Assembly: GCA_963782465.1 (NCBI GenBank)
Contig: CAWAJR010000003.1
Span: 124,001 to 188,000 of the forward strand
Source: JAODBJ01 sp963782465
Lineage (GTDB): Bacteria; Actinomycetota; Acidimicrobiia; IMCC26256; PALSA-610
Direction of reading: 5' to 3'
Length of the DNA stretch: 64,000 bases
Below are positions 51,524-59,678 of this stretch, piece after piece; position 1 is the stretch's first letter, and the number at the start of each line of letters is the position of its first letter. The notes beneath the pieces were generated by a model. That model was not told the origin of the DNA. It made no database searches and saw nothing but the letters and a program-made list of their open reading frames with translations. The translations under genes and the position numbers were made by a program.

Positions 51524-54181
51524 ATGGCGAAGCTCCTTCTTCTCGACGGCCATTCGCTGGCCTACCGGGCGTTCTTCGCGCTGCCGACCGACCTCGCGAC
51601 GAAAGAAGGAACCGTCACCAACGCGGTCTACGGCTTCACGTCGATGCTCACGAAGGTGCTCGCCGACGAGCAACCCGAGTACATCGCGGTCGCGTTCGAC
51701 GCGCCCGGCGGCGCGGTACACCGCTTCGCCCTCGACCCCGACTACAAGGCGGGCCGCGCCGCAACGCCGGATCTCTTCCGGTCGCAGTTGCCCCTGATCC
51801 GCGAAGTGCTCGACACGCTCGAGATCACCCGGCTGGAGATCGAGGGCGTGGAGGCCGACGACGTGATCGCGACGCTCGCCGTGCGCGCCGCCGACGAAGG
51901 CATCGACGTCGTGATCGTCACCGGCGACCGCGACGCGTACCAGCTCGTGCGCGACCCGCACATCAAGGTCCTCTACAACAAGCGTGGCGTTTCCGACTAC
52001 GCGCTCTACGACGAGGCCGGCATCGTCGAGCGCACCGGTGTGACGCCGGCGCAGTACCCGCAGTACGCCGCGCTGCGCGGCGACACCAGCGACAACCTTC
52101 CGGGCGTCCCCGGTATCGGCGAGAAGACGGCCGCGAAGCTCGTGTCGACCTACAACGACCTCGAGACCATCTTCGAACACCTCGATTCGCTGCCCCCTCG
52201 GCAGCGCACGAACCTGGCCGAAGCGCGCGACCGCGTCTTCAAGAACCGCGAGATGACGTTCCTGCGCTGCGACGTCGACACCGGCGTCGAGATCTCCGAA
52301 CTGCGCCAGGGCGGGTTCGACCGCGAGAAGGTGCGGTTGTTGTTCAACCAGCTCGAGTTCCGCACGTTGCTGCCGCGCATCCTCGACGCGGTCGGGGAAG
52401 TGTCGGAGCCCGCCGCCGCGACGGAGACGTTCGAGGTCGACGTGACCGTCGTGCGCGACGCGAAGCGGGCGATCGCCTCGCTTCAGCGTGCGAGGAAGGA
52501 CGCGCAACGGGTCGCGATCGAAGCGCGATGGAGCGGCGCGGTCGGCCGTAGTTCCCTGCTCGGGCTCGCGTTCGCGACCGAACCCGGATCGGCCACCTAC
52601 CTCTCCGGCGACCTGCTCGACGACGCGACGGTGCGCGCCGCCCTCGACCATCTCGTGGAGGCGGGTGCCCCGCCGCTCGTCGCGCACCGGGGCAAAGAGC
52701 TGATCCACGGGTTGGCACCGTCGCCGCTCGCTTCGCTCGCGTCCGACACCGCGGTGATGGCGTACCTCCTCGACCCGGCCGAGGGGAAGTACCTCCTCGA
52801 CGACCTCGCGCTGCGATACCTGTCGATCGAGCTGCAGTCACCCGACCGGGTTGAAGGCACCCTCGACCTCGACGGTGACGCGTCGGCCGAAGACACGGGC
52901 CGCCGGGCCGCGCTGGTGCTGCGTCTCGTCGACACGCTCGGTGAGGCGCTGGAAGCCCGTGAACTCACCGATCTGTACCAACGGTTCGAGCAGCCGCTCG
53001 TCCCGGTGCTCGCGGCGATGGAAGAAGCCGGCATCCGGATCGACGTCGAGTTCCTGTCGGAGCTCGGCTCGGAACTCACCGACCGCTGCCGCACCCTCGA
53101 GGCGGAGATCCACGCGCTGGCGGGCGAGACCTTCAACGTCAATTCCACGCCGCAGCTGCGCCGGGTGCTGTTCGAGAAGCTCGGCCTCACGCCGGTGAAG
53201 AAGACCAAGACCGGCCCGTCGACCGACGCCGATTCGCTGCAGAAGATGCAGGATGCGCACCCGATCGTCGAGGCGTTGCTCCGGTACCGCGAAGTGGAGA
53301 AGCTGCGCAGCACCTACACCGACGCGCTGCCGCCGCTCGTGCAGGCCGATGGTCGTATCCACGCGACGTTCAACCAGCTCGGTACGACCACCGGGCGTAT
53401 CTCCAGCGAGTCGCCCAATCTCCAGAACGTGCCCGTACGAACCAGCGAAGGTCGGGAGCTGCGCCGCGCGTTCATCGCCGACGACGGTTGCGGCCTGCTC
53501 ACCGCCGACTACTCGCAGATCGAGCTGCGCGTCCTCGCGCACCTCGCCGAAGACCCCGGCCTGATCGACGCGTTCGAACGCAACGCCGACATCCACAGCA
53601 CCACTGCGTCGCGCGTGTTCAACGTCGACGAGGACAAGGTCGACCCGTTCCAGCGCCGCTTCGCCAAGGTCGTGAACTACGGCCTCGCGTACGGGATGGA
53701 GGCCTACGGCCTCGGCCAGCGACTCGACATCCCGACGGAACAGGCCCGGGAGATCCTCGACGCGTACTTCGAGGGGTTCCCGAACGTGCACACCTACATG
53801 CGGGAGTCGGTGCGCGAGGCGAAAGCGCGCGGCTACACCACCACTATCTTCGGCCGGCGCCGCCAACTCCCCGAACTCGCGAGCGACAACTTCCGAATCC
53901 GCCAGATGGGCGAGCGGATGGCCCAGAACGCGCCCGTGCAGGGTTCCGCCGCCGACATCTTCAAGCTCGCGATGATCAACCTCTTCCGCGAACTCGCCGA
54001 GCACAAGCTGCGCAGCCGCATGGTGCTCACCGTGCACGACGAACTCGTGCTCGAAGTGCCCGAAGCCGAACGCGAGGAGATCGAAGCCCTGGTGCGCGAC
54101 GTGATGGAGAACGTCGCCGAACTGCGCGTCCCCCTCGTCGTCGACATCGGCTTCGGCCCGTCGTGGGCCGAAGCCAAATAA
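51524..54181 (+). CDS. polA: DNA polymerase I
   Basis: 885 residues. N-terminal 5'-3' exonuclease (about 1-300) with LLLDGHSLAYRAFFALP, EADDVIATLA, VTGDRDAYQLV, RGDTSDNLPGVPGIGEKTA. The central 3'-5' exonuclease-like region (about 310-480) keeps few catalytic acidic residues and is probably inactive, as in other actinobacterial Pol I. The polymerase (about 500-885) has motif A DYSQIELRVLAHLAED, the O-helix RRFAKVVNYGLAYGMEAYGL and motif C MVLTVHDELVLEVPE. The ATG start at 51524 follows GAAGGGCGAAG. It lies 11 bp after pdtaR. Confidence 0.97.
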   Translation: MAKLLLLDGHSLAYRAFFALPTDLATKEGTVTNAVYGFTSMLTKVLADEQPEYIAVAFDAPGGAVHRFALDPDYKAGRAATPDLFRSQLPLIREVLDTLEITRLEIEGVEADDVIATLAVRAADEGIDVVIVTGDRDAYQLVRDPHIKVLYNKRGVSDYALYDEAGIVERTGVTPAQYPQYAALRGDTSDNLPGVPGIGEKTAAKLVSTYNDLETIFEHLDSLPPRQRTNLAEARDRVFKNREMTFLRCDVDTGVEISELRQGGFDREKVRLLFNQLEFRTLLPRILDAVGEVSEPAAATETFEVDVTVVRDAKRAIASLQRARKDAQRVAIEARWSGAVGRSSLLGLAFATEPGSATYLSGDLLDDATVRAALDHLVEAGAPPLVAHRGKELIHGLAPSPLASLASDTAVMAYLLDPAEGKYLLDDLALRYLSIELQSPDRVEGTLDLDGDASAEDTGRRAALVLRLVDTLGEALEARELTDLYQRFEQPLVPVLAAMEEAGIRIDVEFLSELGSELTDRCRTLEAEIHALAGETFNVNSTPQLRRVLFEKLGLTPVKKTKTGPSTDADSLQKMQDAHPIVEALLRYREVEKLRSTYTDALPPLVQADGRIHATFNQLGTTTGRISSESPNLQNVPVRTSEGRELRRAFIADDGCGLLTADYSQIELRVLAHLAEDPGLIDAFERNADIHSTTASRVFNVDEDKVDPFQRRFAKVVNYGLAYGMEAYGLGQRLDIPTEQAREILDAYFEGFPNVHTYMRESVREAKARGYTTTIFGRRRQLPELASDNFRIRQMGERMAQNAPVQGSAADIFKLAMINLFRELAEHKLRSRMVLTVHDELVLEVPEAEREEIEALVRDVMENVAELRVPLVVDIGFGPSWAEAK

Positions 54182-54183
54182 CC

Positions 54184-54903
54184 GTGCCGCGGGGGTGGTT
54201 CAACCCGCTGGCCGAGTTCCTCGGGCCGGCGTACCTCCGCAACGCGTTCACCAAGGGGACCGAGCAGGAAGTCGGCTTCCTGGTCGAAGCGCTGCGGTTG
54301 GTGCCGGGGATGCGGGTGCTCGACGCGGGGTGCGGGCCGGGCCGCCATTCGCTCGCGCTGGCCGCGCGCGGCATCGACATCGTCGGCGTCGACCTGTCAC
54401 CCGATTTCATCGCGCTCGCGCGCGAAAGCGTCTCCGCGGAGACGCCCGGCCGCGCGACGTTCGAAGTGAAAGACGTCCGCGACCTCACCTTCAACGGCGA
54501 GTTCGACGCGGTGATCTGCCTCTGCCAGGGCGGTTTCGGCCTCCTCGGGGGCGCCGACGACGAAACCGTGCTCGAACGGTTCGCCGCCGCGCTGAAGCCG
54601 GGTGGGCGCCTCGCCTGCTCCGCGTTCTCGGCGTTCTTCGTGGTCCGCCACCTGGAACCGCACGACACCTTCGATCCCGTGACCGGGGTCAACCACGAAC
54701 GAGCGACGCTTCGCGACGCCGACGGCCGGGAGCGCGACTTCGATCTCTGGACGACGTGCTTCACCCCGCGGGAACTGCGCCTGCTCGCAACCCGGGCCGG
54801 GCTCACGGTCGACGCGCTCTACGGCGTCACTCCGGGTGGTTACGCGCCGAACCCGCCGTCGATCGACCTCCCCGAATCGTTGTTGCTCGCGACCCGGCAC
54901 TGA
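54184..54903 (+). CDS. SAM-dependent methyltransferase (class I)
   Basis: 239 residues. Motif I VLDAGCGPGRHSLALA, motif II-like IVGVDLSPDFIALAR, then VKDVRDLTFNGEFDAVICLCQGGFGLL (around the acidic motif) and LKPGGRLACSAF. C-terminal region TPRELRLLATRAGLTVDALYGVTPG resembles small-molecule O/N-methyltransferases (UbiE/COQ5-like). GTG 54184 is 2 bp after the polA stop. Substrate unknown. Confidence 0.85.
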   Translation: MPRGWFNPLAEFLGPAYLRNAFTKGTEQEVGFLVEALRLVPGMRVLDAGCGPGRHSLALAARGIDIVGVDLSPDFIALARESVSAETPGRATFEVKDVRDLTFNGEFDAVICLCQGGFGLLGGADDETVLERFAAALKPGGRLACSAFSAFFVVRHLEPHDTFDPVTGVNHERATLRDADGRERDFDLWTTCFTPRELRLLATRAGLTVDALYGVTPGGYAPNPPSIDLPESLLLATRH

Positions 54904-54945
54904 AGGCGCTCAAGCCGGTGGGTGCACCGGCCGAGCATCCAAAGC

Positions 54946-55980
54946 GTGGCGGTCGCAGCACCGCGTCGAACGCGCGCGCAGACGAACCCGGAGAAGGTGG
55001 CGATCACGGCCGGCGTGGCCGTCTTCGTCTTGCTCGCGCTCTACGCGCTGCTCCGTTGCTCCCACAGCGGTATCGCGTCCTTCTTCGGCAGCGACGACTC
55101 GACCTACTTCCGGGCCGCGGCCGGCGACCCGTTCGGCAACGGTCACGTCATTTCCGCCGTCGGCCGCCCGGGCGAGGCGGCGTACCGGTACGGGCACATC
55201 CTGCTGCCACTGCTCGCGTGGGTCACGGCCGCCGGCCATCGCGGCGCCGTCGCGTACACCCTCGTGTTCTGGAACCTCGCGAGCATCGCGGCGTGCGTCA
55301 CGTTCGCGGGCCTCCTGGTGCACGAACTCGGTGGCGACGCGCGCCTGGGACCGCTCGTGCTCCTCGCCCCGGGGCTGCTCGGCCAGATGCATTACGTCTA
55401 CGCGGAGCCGCTTTCCATCGCGCTGGTCCTGGCCGGTTACTGGCTCCACGCGAAGGGCCGCGAGGGCGGCGCGATCGGTCTGCTCGCCGCCGCCGCGCTG
55501 GCGCGCGAGACGGCGATCCTCGCCCTGGTGCCGCTGCTGTGGGACGCCCTCCGGCGGCGCGACCCGGGGGGTGCCGTACGGGTCGCACGGGGCGCGATCC
55601 CGCTGGCGCTCTGGTCGGCGTGGGTGTGGCTCCGGGTCGGGGCGTTGCCCGAGTTCGCCCACACGTGGGTGCGCTCGGAGGCGGTCGGCCTGCCGTTCGT
55701 CGCGCTGGCGCGGCTCGCGACCGACACGAGCCGGCCGGACCGGCTGCTCGTGCCGGGCCTCGTGATCCTGACCTGCGTGCTGTGCTGCTGCGCCTGGGCC
55801 CGCCGCCCGCAGGAGTTGACGGCGCAGGCCGCGCTCGTGTTCGGGCTCTTCGCCCTGTGCCTCGGGCCGAACGTGCTGCGGTTCCCCGTCGACACGCTGC
55901 GGTTGCTGGCCTGCGCCCAGGTGCTCGGCATCGTCGTCGGGGCGAGCGTGCTCAAGGGGTCGATGCAACGCGTCGAGTGA
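54946..55980 (+). CDS. Polytopic membrane protein, possible GT-C glycosyltransferase (copy 1)
   Basis: 344 residues with about eight to nine hydrophobic segments starting at residues 16-36. The first extracytoplasmic loop has DDSTYFRAAAGDPFGNGH and the motif GEAAYRYGHILLPLLAW; an acidic pair in this loop is where GT-C enzymes place their catalytic aspartate. A second conserved stretch is AALARETAILALVPLLWDALRRRD. I therefore suggest a GT-C-like lipid-linked sugar transferase, as a hypothesis. GTG 54946 was chosen because the resulting N-terminus aligns with that of the next gene. Clear tandem paralogue of the following protein. Confidence 0.7.
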   Translation: MAVAAPRRTRAQTNPEKVAITAGVAVFVLLALYALLRCSHSGIASFFGSDDSTYFRAAAGDPFGNGHVISAVGRPGEAAYRYGHILLPLLAWVTAAGHRGAVAYTLVFWNLASIAACVTFAGLLVHELGGDARLGPLVLLAPGLLGQMHYVYAEPLSIALVLAGYWLHAKGREGGAIGLLAAAALARETAILALVPLLWDALRRRDPGGAVRVARGAIPLALWSAWVWLRVGALPEFAHTWVRSEAVGLPFVALARLATDTSRPDRLLVPGLVILTCVLCCCAWARRPQELTAQAALVFGLFALCLGPNVLRFPVDTLRLLACAQVLGIVVGASVLKGSMQRVE

Positions 55981-55987
55981 ACCGGGT

Positions 55988-57025
55988 GTGGCGGTTGCAA
56001 CTCCGCGCCGGGAGCGCGCGCAACTCAACCCGATGCTGGTCGCGGTCGCGGCCGGTGCCGTCGCGTTCGTCTTCCTCGCCGCGTACGTGTGCTTCCGGGT
56101 CTACCTCGACGGCATCGGCGCGTTCTTCCACACGAACGATTCCGCGTTCTTCCGCGCCACCGCGGCCGACCCGTTCGGGAACGGCCACACCATCCACTTG
56201 ATCGCGCGCTCCGGCGAGGCGGCCTACCGGTACGGCCGCATCCTGCTGCCGTTCTGCGCCTGGGTCACCGCGCTCGGGCACCCCGGCGCGGTGCAGTACA
56301 CGCTCGTGTTCTGGAACATCGCCGGCATCGCCGCGTGCGTCACGTTCGGCGGCCTTCTCCTCGACGCGACGGGCGGCGACGCGTCGTCGGGCCCGATCGT
56401 CCTCCTGGCGCCCGGGTTGGCCGCATTGATCCCGCTCGTCTACGCGGAGCCGGTCTCGATCGCCTGCATCCTCGCCGGCTACTGGCTGCTCGCGCGGCAC
56501 CGGCCGGGGTGGGGGATCGCCGCCCTCGCCGCGGCCACCCTCGCGCGGGAGACGGCGGTGCTCGCGCTGCTCCCACTCGTGTGGGACGCGGCCCGGCGGC
56601 GCGACGCGGTGGCCGCCCGGCGGGTCGCCTACGGGTTCGTGCCGCTCGGCGCCTGGTACCTCTGGGTCTGGGTACGCATCGGGCAGTTGCCGGTGTTCGC
56701 CCACACACCGGCACGATCCGAGGCGATCGGGTGGCCGCTCGTGTCCCTCGCGCATTTCGCGGCCGACACGACCCAACCCGACCGCTTCGTCGTCGTCACC
56801 CTCGTCGTCCTCACCAGCGCCCTGTGCGTATCGGCCTGGGCCCGGGACCGCGGGCGGCTCGTCGGCCAGGCGGCGCTCTTGTTCGGCTTGTTCGCCCTGT
56901 GCCTCGGGCCGAACGCGCTGCGCTACTCCGGCGACACCCTCCGGCTCCTCGGGTGCGCCCAGGTGCTCGGGATCATCGTGTACGCCGGCTCGCAACGCCT
57001 CCCCGCGCTCGTGAGCGCCGGCTGA
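55988..57025 (+). CDS. Polytopic membrane protein, possible GT-C glycosyltransferase (copy 2)
   Basis: 345 residues, with the same layout and matching motifs along its whole length: NDSAFFRATAADPFGNGH, GEAAYRYGRILLPFCAW, TLARETAVLALLPLVWDAARRRD and LFALCLGPNALR. Copy 1 has DDSTYF where this copy has NDSAFF, so only one acidic residue of the pair is kept; the two may differ in activity. GTG 55988 is 7 bp after copy 1. The pair arose by tandem duplication. A weak hairpin with TTTT follows at 57047. Confidence 0.7.
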   Translation: MAVATPRRERAQLNPMLVAVAAGAVAFVFLAAYVCFRVYLDGIGAFFHTNDSAFFRATAADPFGNGHTIHLIARSGEAAYRYGRILLPFCAWVTALGHPGAVQYTLVFWNIAGIAACVTFGGLLLDATGGDASSGPIVLLAPGLAALIPLVYAEPVSIACILAGYWLLARHRPGWGIAALAAATLARETAVLALLPLVWDAARRRDAVAARRVAYGFVPLGAWYLWVWVRIGQLPVFAHTPARSEAIGWPLVSLAHFAADTTQPDRFVVVTLVVLTSALCVSAWARDRGRLVGQAALLFGLFALCLGPNALRYSGDTLRLLGCAQVLGIIVYAGSQRLPALVSAG

Positions 57026-57046
57026 AGCGCCTGCACGAACCGAACC

Positions 57047-57068
57047 GACCGAAATACGCCGGTCTTTT
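57047..57068 (+). terminator. Short hairpin with T-tract after the membrane-protein pair
   Basis: GACCG (57047-57051) and CGGTC (57060-57064) form a 5-bp stem with an 8-base loop, followed at once by TTTT (57065-57068). It is the only intrinsic-terminator-like site with a T-tract that I see in the window. It separates the membrane-protein genes from the rpsA promoter. Confidence 0.5.
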
Positions 57069-57087
57069 CCTTCGGGGAGCGGCCCTG

Positions 57088-57177
57088 TAGCCTTCCGCGG
57101 CCGCTCGGTCCGAGCGGCGGTCCGCGCGGTCCCTACGCGCGGCCAGGCTTCCCGTCCCCAACAAAGCAGGAATACGA
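57088..57177 (+). promoter_or_regulatory. rpsA promoter and structured leader
   Basis: TAGCCT (57088-57093) is a good -10 box; the transcript would start near 57100, giving a leader of about 78 bases. Two hairpins follow each other in it: CCGCTC/GAGCGG (57101-57106, 57112-57117) and CCGCGCG/CGCGCGG (57122-57128, 57136-57142). An AGGA site precedes the GTG. Ribosomal protein mRNA leaders often carry such folds for autoregulation. Confidence 0.5.
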
Positions 57178-58587
57178 GTGTCCGACCAGGAAACCGAGAC
57201 GCCCGCCGAGGGCTCCGCCGCTGCGGAGCCCGAAGTCGACGAGGCGATGGAGACCCAGATCGCGGTTGACGACCTCGACGGTATGTCGTTCGAGGATGCC
57301 ATCGACCAGACGATCGTCGCCTTCGACGACGGCGACATCGTCAACGGCAAAGTCGTCAAGATCGACTCCGACGAAGTGCTGCTCGACATCGGCTACAAGT
57401 CGGAAGGCGTCATCCCGTCGAAGGAACTGTCGATCCGCAACGACGTCGACCCGCACGAAGTGGTGTCACTCGGCGACGAGATCGAAGCACTCGTCCTGCA
57501 AAAAGAAGACAAAGACGGTCGCCTCATCCTCTCCAAGAAGCGCGCCCAGTACGAACGCGCGTGGGGAACGATCGAACAGATCAAAGAGGCGGAAGGTGTC
57601 GTTTCCGGGCCGGTCATCGAAGTCGTCAAGGGCGGCTTGATCCTCGACATCGGCCTGCGCGGCTTCCTGCCCGCGTCGCTCGTCGACCTGCGCCGCGTGC
57701 GCGACCTGCACCCGTTCGTGGGTCGAACGCTCGAATGCAAGATCATCGAGCTCGACAAGAACCGCAACAACGTCGTGCTCAGCCGGCGCGCGTACCTCGA
57801 AGAGACCCAGCGCGAACAGCGCGACGAGTTCCTCGCCAACCTGAAGCCGGGCGAAGTGCGCAAGGGCGTCGTGTCGTCGGTTGTCAACTTCGGTGCGTTC
57901 GTCGACCTCGGTGGTATGGACGGCCTGGTCCACGTTTCGGAACTGTCGTGGAAGCACGTCGACCACCCGAGTTCGGTCGTGCAGGTGGGCGACGAAGTCA
58001 CCGTGCAGGTGCTCGACGTCGACCTTTCACGCGAGCGAATTTCGCTGTCGTTGAAGGCCACCCAGCAAGACCCGTGGCAGGAGTTCGCGACCGGTCACCA
58101 GGTCGGCGAACTCGTCTACGGGCGGGTCACGAAGCTGGTGCCGTTCGGTGCGTTCGTCCAGGTGGGCGAAGGCATCGAAGGCCTCGTGCACATCTCGGAA
58201 ATGGCCGCGCACCATGTGGATGCGCCCGAGCAGGTCGTCACCCCCGGCGAGGAGCTCTGGGTGAAGATCATCGACGTCGACCTCGAACGGCGGCGTATCT
58301 CGCTGTCGATCAAGCAGGCCGCCGAAGGTGGCACCGTCTCGGCCGAGTACCAGGAGTACTACGGCGAGCACATGTACGACGAGCAGGGCAACTACATCGG
58401 GCCCGACTACACCGAGGGCGAAGAGGGAACCGGGGCCGAAGCCGCGACCGGGGCCGAAGAAGCGACCGCGACCGAGCCGACCGCCGAAGCCGCGGCCGGG
58501 CCCGCCGACGGCGCGAGCGACGCCGCGGCCGCGGAAGCACCGCCCGCTCCGGAGGCCACCGACGGTGAGGAACCCGGCGATTCTTGA
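57178..58587 (+). CDS. rpsA: 30S ribosomal protein S1
   Basis: 469 residues. An acidic N-terminal extension (about 1-45) is followed by four S1 OB-fold repeats at about 48-120, 138-205, 222-292 and 307-378; the third and fourth carry the hallmark NFGAFVDLGGMDGLVHVSELSW and PFGAFVQVGEGIEGLVHISEM (split here by strand). The C-terminus is a long, Ala/Glu/Pro-rich unstructured tail of about 75 residues. Four repeats are typical of actinobacterial S1 (six in E. coli). Binds mRNA and assists initiation on leadered messages; notable in a genome where many mRNAs appear leaderless. Confidence 0.96.
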   Translation: MSDQETETPAEGSAAAEPEVDEAMETQIAVDDLDGMSFEDAIDQTIVAFDDGDIVNGKVVKIDSDEVLLDIGYKSEGVIPSKELSIRNDVDPHEVVSLGDEIEALVLQKEDKDGRLILSKKRAQYERAWGTIEQIKEAEGVVSGPVIEVVKGGLILDIGLRGFLPASLVDLRRVRDLHPFVGRTLECKIIELDKNRNNVVLSRRAYLEETQREQRDEFLANLKPGEVRKGVVSSVVNFGAFVDLGGMDGLVHVSELSWKHVDHPSSVVQVGDEVTVQVLDVDLSRERISLSLKATQQDPWQEFATGHQVGELVYGRVTKLVPFGAFVQVGEGIEGLVHISEMAAHHVDAPEQVVTPGEELWVKIIDVDLERRRISLSIKQAAEGGTVSAEYQEYYGEHMYDEQGNYIGPDYTEGEEGTGAEAATGAEEATATEPTAEAAAGPADGASDAAAAEAPPAPEATDGEEPGDS

Positions 58588-58593
58588 GGCGCC

Positions 58594-58609
58594 TGGGTCG
58601 TAAGACCCA
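58594..58609 (+). terminator. Hairpin after rpsA
   Basis: TGGGTC (58594-58599) and GACCCA (58604-58609) form a perfect 6-bp stem with a GTAA tetraloop, 6 bp after the rpsA stop. It is followed by AAAGTG rather than T residues, so it may act as an RNA-stability stem or a non-canonical terminator. Confidence 0.4.
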
Positions 58610-58802
58610 AAAGTGTGACATCTTTGAGCGTCCGCTAGGCCACAAATAGTGGCTATCGGTCTTGTTGTTCCTGCACTTCTCCCTCACACTGGCGCTGCTC
58701 GGTCGATAGGTCTTGAGACGGGCTGTTGCGGCCACGTCATCGAGGCTCGGCTCCGCCGGGTTCGACACAAATCTCTCGTTGTTCCAAGCAGGGGGAACAC
58801 CG
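58610..58802 (+). promoter_or_regulatory. Long non-coding leader/promoter region before the Tad pilus genes
   Basis: About 193 bp without a convincing ORF. It contains a near-palindrome TAGGCCAC-AAAT-AGTGGCTA (58636-58655; perfect GCCAC/GTGGC inner arms), a possible -35 TTGAGC at 58624-58629, and GTTCC/GGAAC arms just before the RBS GGGGG of cpaB. No known riboswitch consensus was recognised. The palindrome may be an operator for pilus expression. Confidence 0.4.
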
Positions 58803-59639
58803 GTGCGAAATTGGCGGGTACTTACCGCCGCCGCGGCTGTCGTTCTGGCAGGTGTGGCGTCGGTTCTGGCGTACAGCTATCTGACTCAAGCGGACGCGCG
58901 AGCGCAGGACAAGACCGCAATGGTCTCCGTGCTCGTCGCGAAGCAACAGATCCCGAAGGGAACCACCGGCGCCAGCGCCGTTTCGGGCAACCTTCTCCAG
59001 ACGGAGAAGGTTCCTCGGAGCGTCCTGCCGGCCGACGCCCGGACGGATGACACGGGCCTGAACGGCCTGGTTGCCTCGTCGGCGATCGCCAAAGGGCAGT
59101 TCATCGTCAAGGACAGCTTCGTTGCGGCCAGCCAGGTCGACGGTTTCTCGACGACCGTCAAGGGCGGCAAGGAAGCGATCTCGCTGAGCGTCGACACGAC
59201 GCACGGCGTCGCCGGCTTCATCGAGCCGAACGACAGCATCAACGTGCTGCTGACGTTCGACGCCGAAGACAAGCTCGGCTCGGCCGGGACGCTGAAGACG
59301 ACGGCCTTCCTGATCCCCGGCCTGCGCGTGCTGGCCGTCGGATCGACGACCGCAGGCACGACGGCGCCGCAGCCGACCAACGGGACCACCGACACGACGG
59401 CGGCTCCCGCGGCGCAGCAAGGCTTGATCACCGTAGAGGCCACGCCTCGGCAGGCGGAGCAGATCGCCCACGCGATGAACCTGGGCACGATCATGCTCTC
59501 GCTGAACCCGCCGAACTTCGACCCGACGAACTTCAAGTCGCCGGCCGAGGTCGTCGAAGCGTTCAACCTCTTCGACCAGCCGCTGACGTTCCTCCAGCAA
59601 GTCGAGCAGCAGATCAACAACGCCAAGCCGAGCAAGTGA
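58803..59639 (+). CDS. cpaB: Flp pilus assembly protein CpaB/RcpC
   Basis: 278 residues. An N-terminal signal/anchor (VLTAAAAVVLAGVASVLAYSYL) is followed by a SAF/AFP-like domain: VLVAKQQIPKGTTG, the periplasmic antifreeze-like fold, then SLSVDTTHGVAGFIEPNDSINVLLTF, the RcpC core. A Thr/Ala/Gly-rich linker (TTAGTTAPQPTNGTTDTT) precedes the C-terminal LITVEATPRQAEQIAHAMNLGTIMLSL. GTG 58803 has a GGGGG site about 8 bp upstream. In gram-positives it likely works at the cell surface during Flp pilus assembly. First gene of the Tad cluster. Confidence 0.88.
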   Translation: MRNWRVLTAAAAVVLAGVASVLAYSYLTQADARAQDKTAMVSVLVAKQQIPKGTTGASAVSGNLLQTEKVPRSVLPADARTDDTGLNGLVASSAIAKGQFIVKDSFVAASQVDGFSTTVKGGKEAISLSVDTTHGVAGFIEPNDSINVLLTFDAEDKLGSAGTLKTTAFLIPGLRVLAVGSTTAGTTAPQPTNGTTDTTAAPAAQQGLITVEATPRQAEQIAHAMNLGTIMLSLNPPNFDPTNFKSPAEVVEAFNLFDQPLTFLQQVEQQINNAKPSK

Positions 59640-59678
59640 CCCGAGGGTCGTTGCGCCGGTCTTGGGTAACTGACGAGC

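Noticed and set aside
58610..58802. Cyclic di-GMP (GEMM) or other known riboswitch before the Tad genes
   Set aside because: I looked for the conserved GEMM cores and found none; the region shows only simple inverted repeats.
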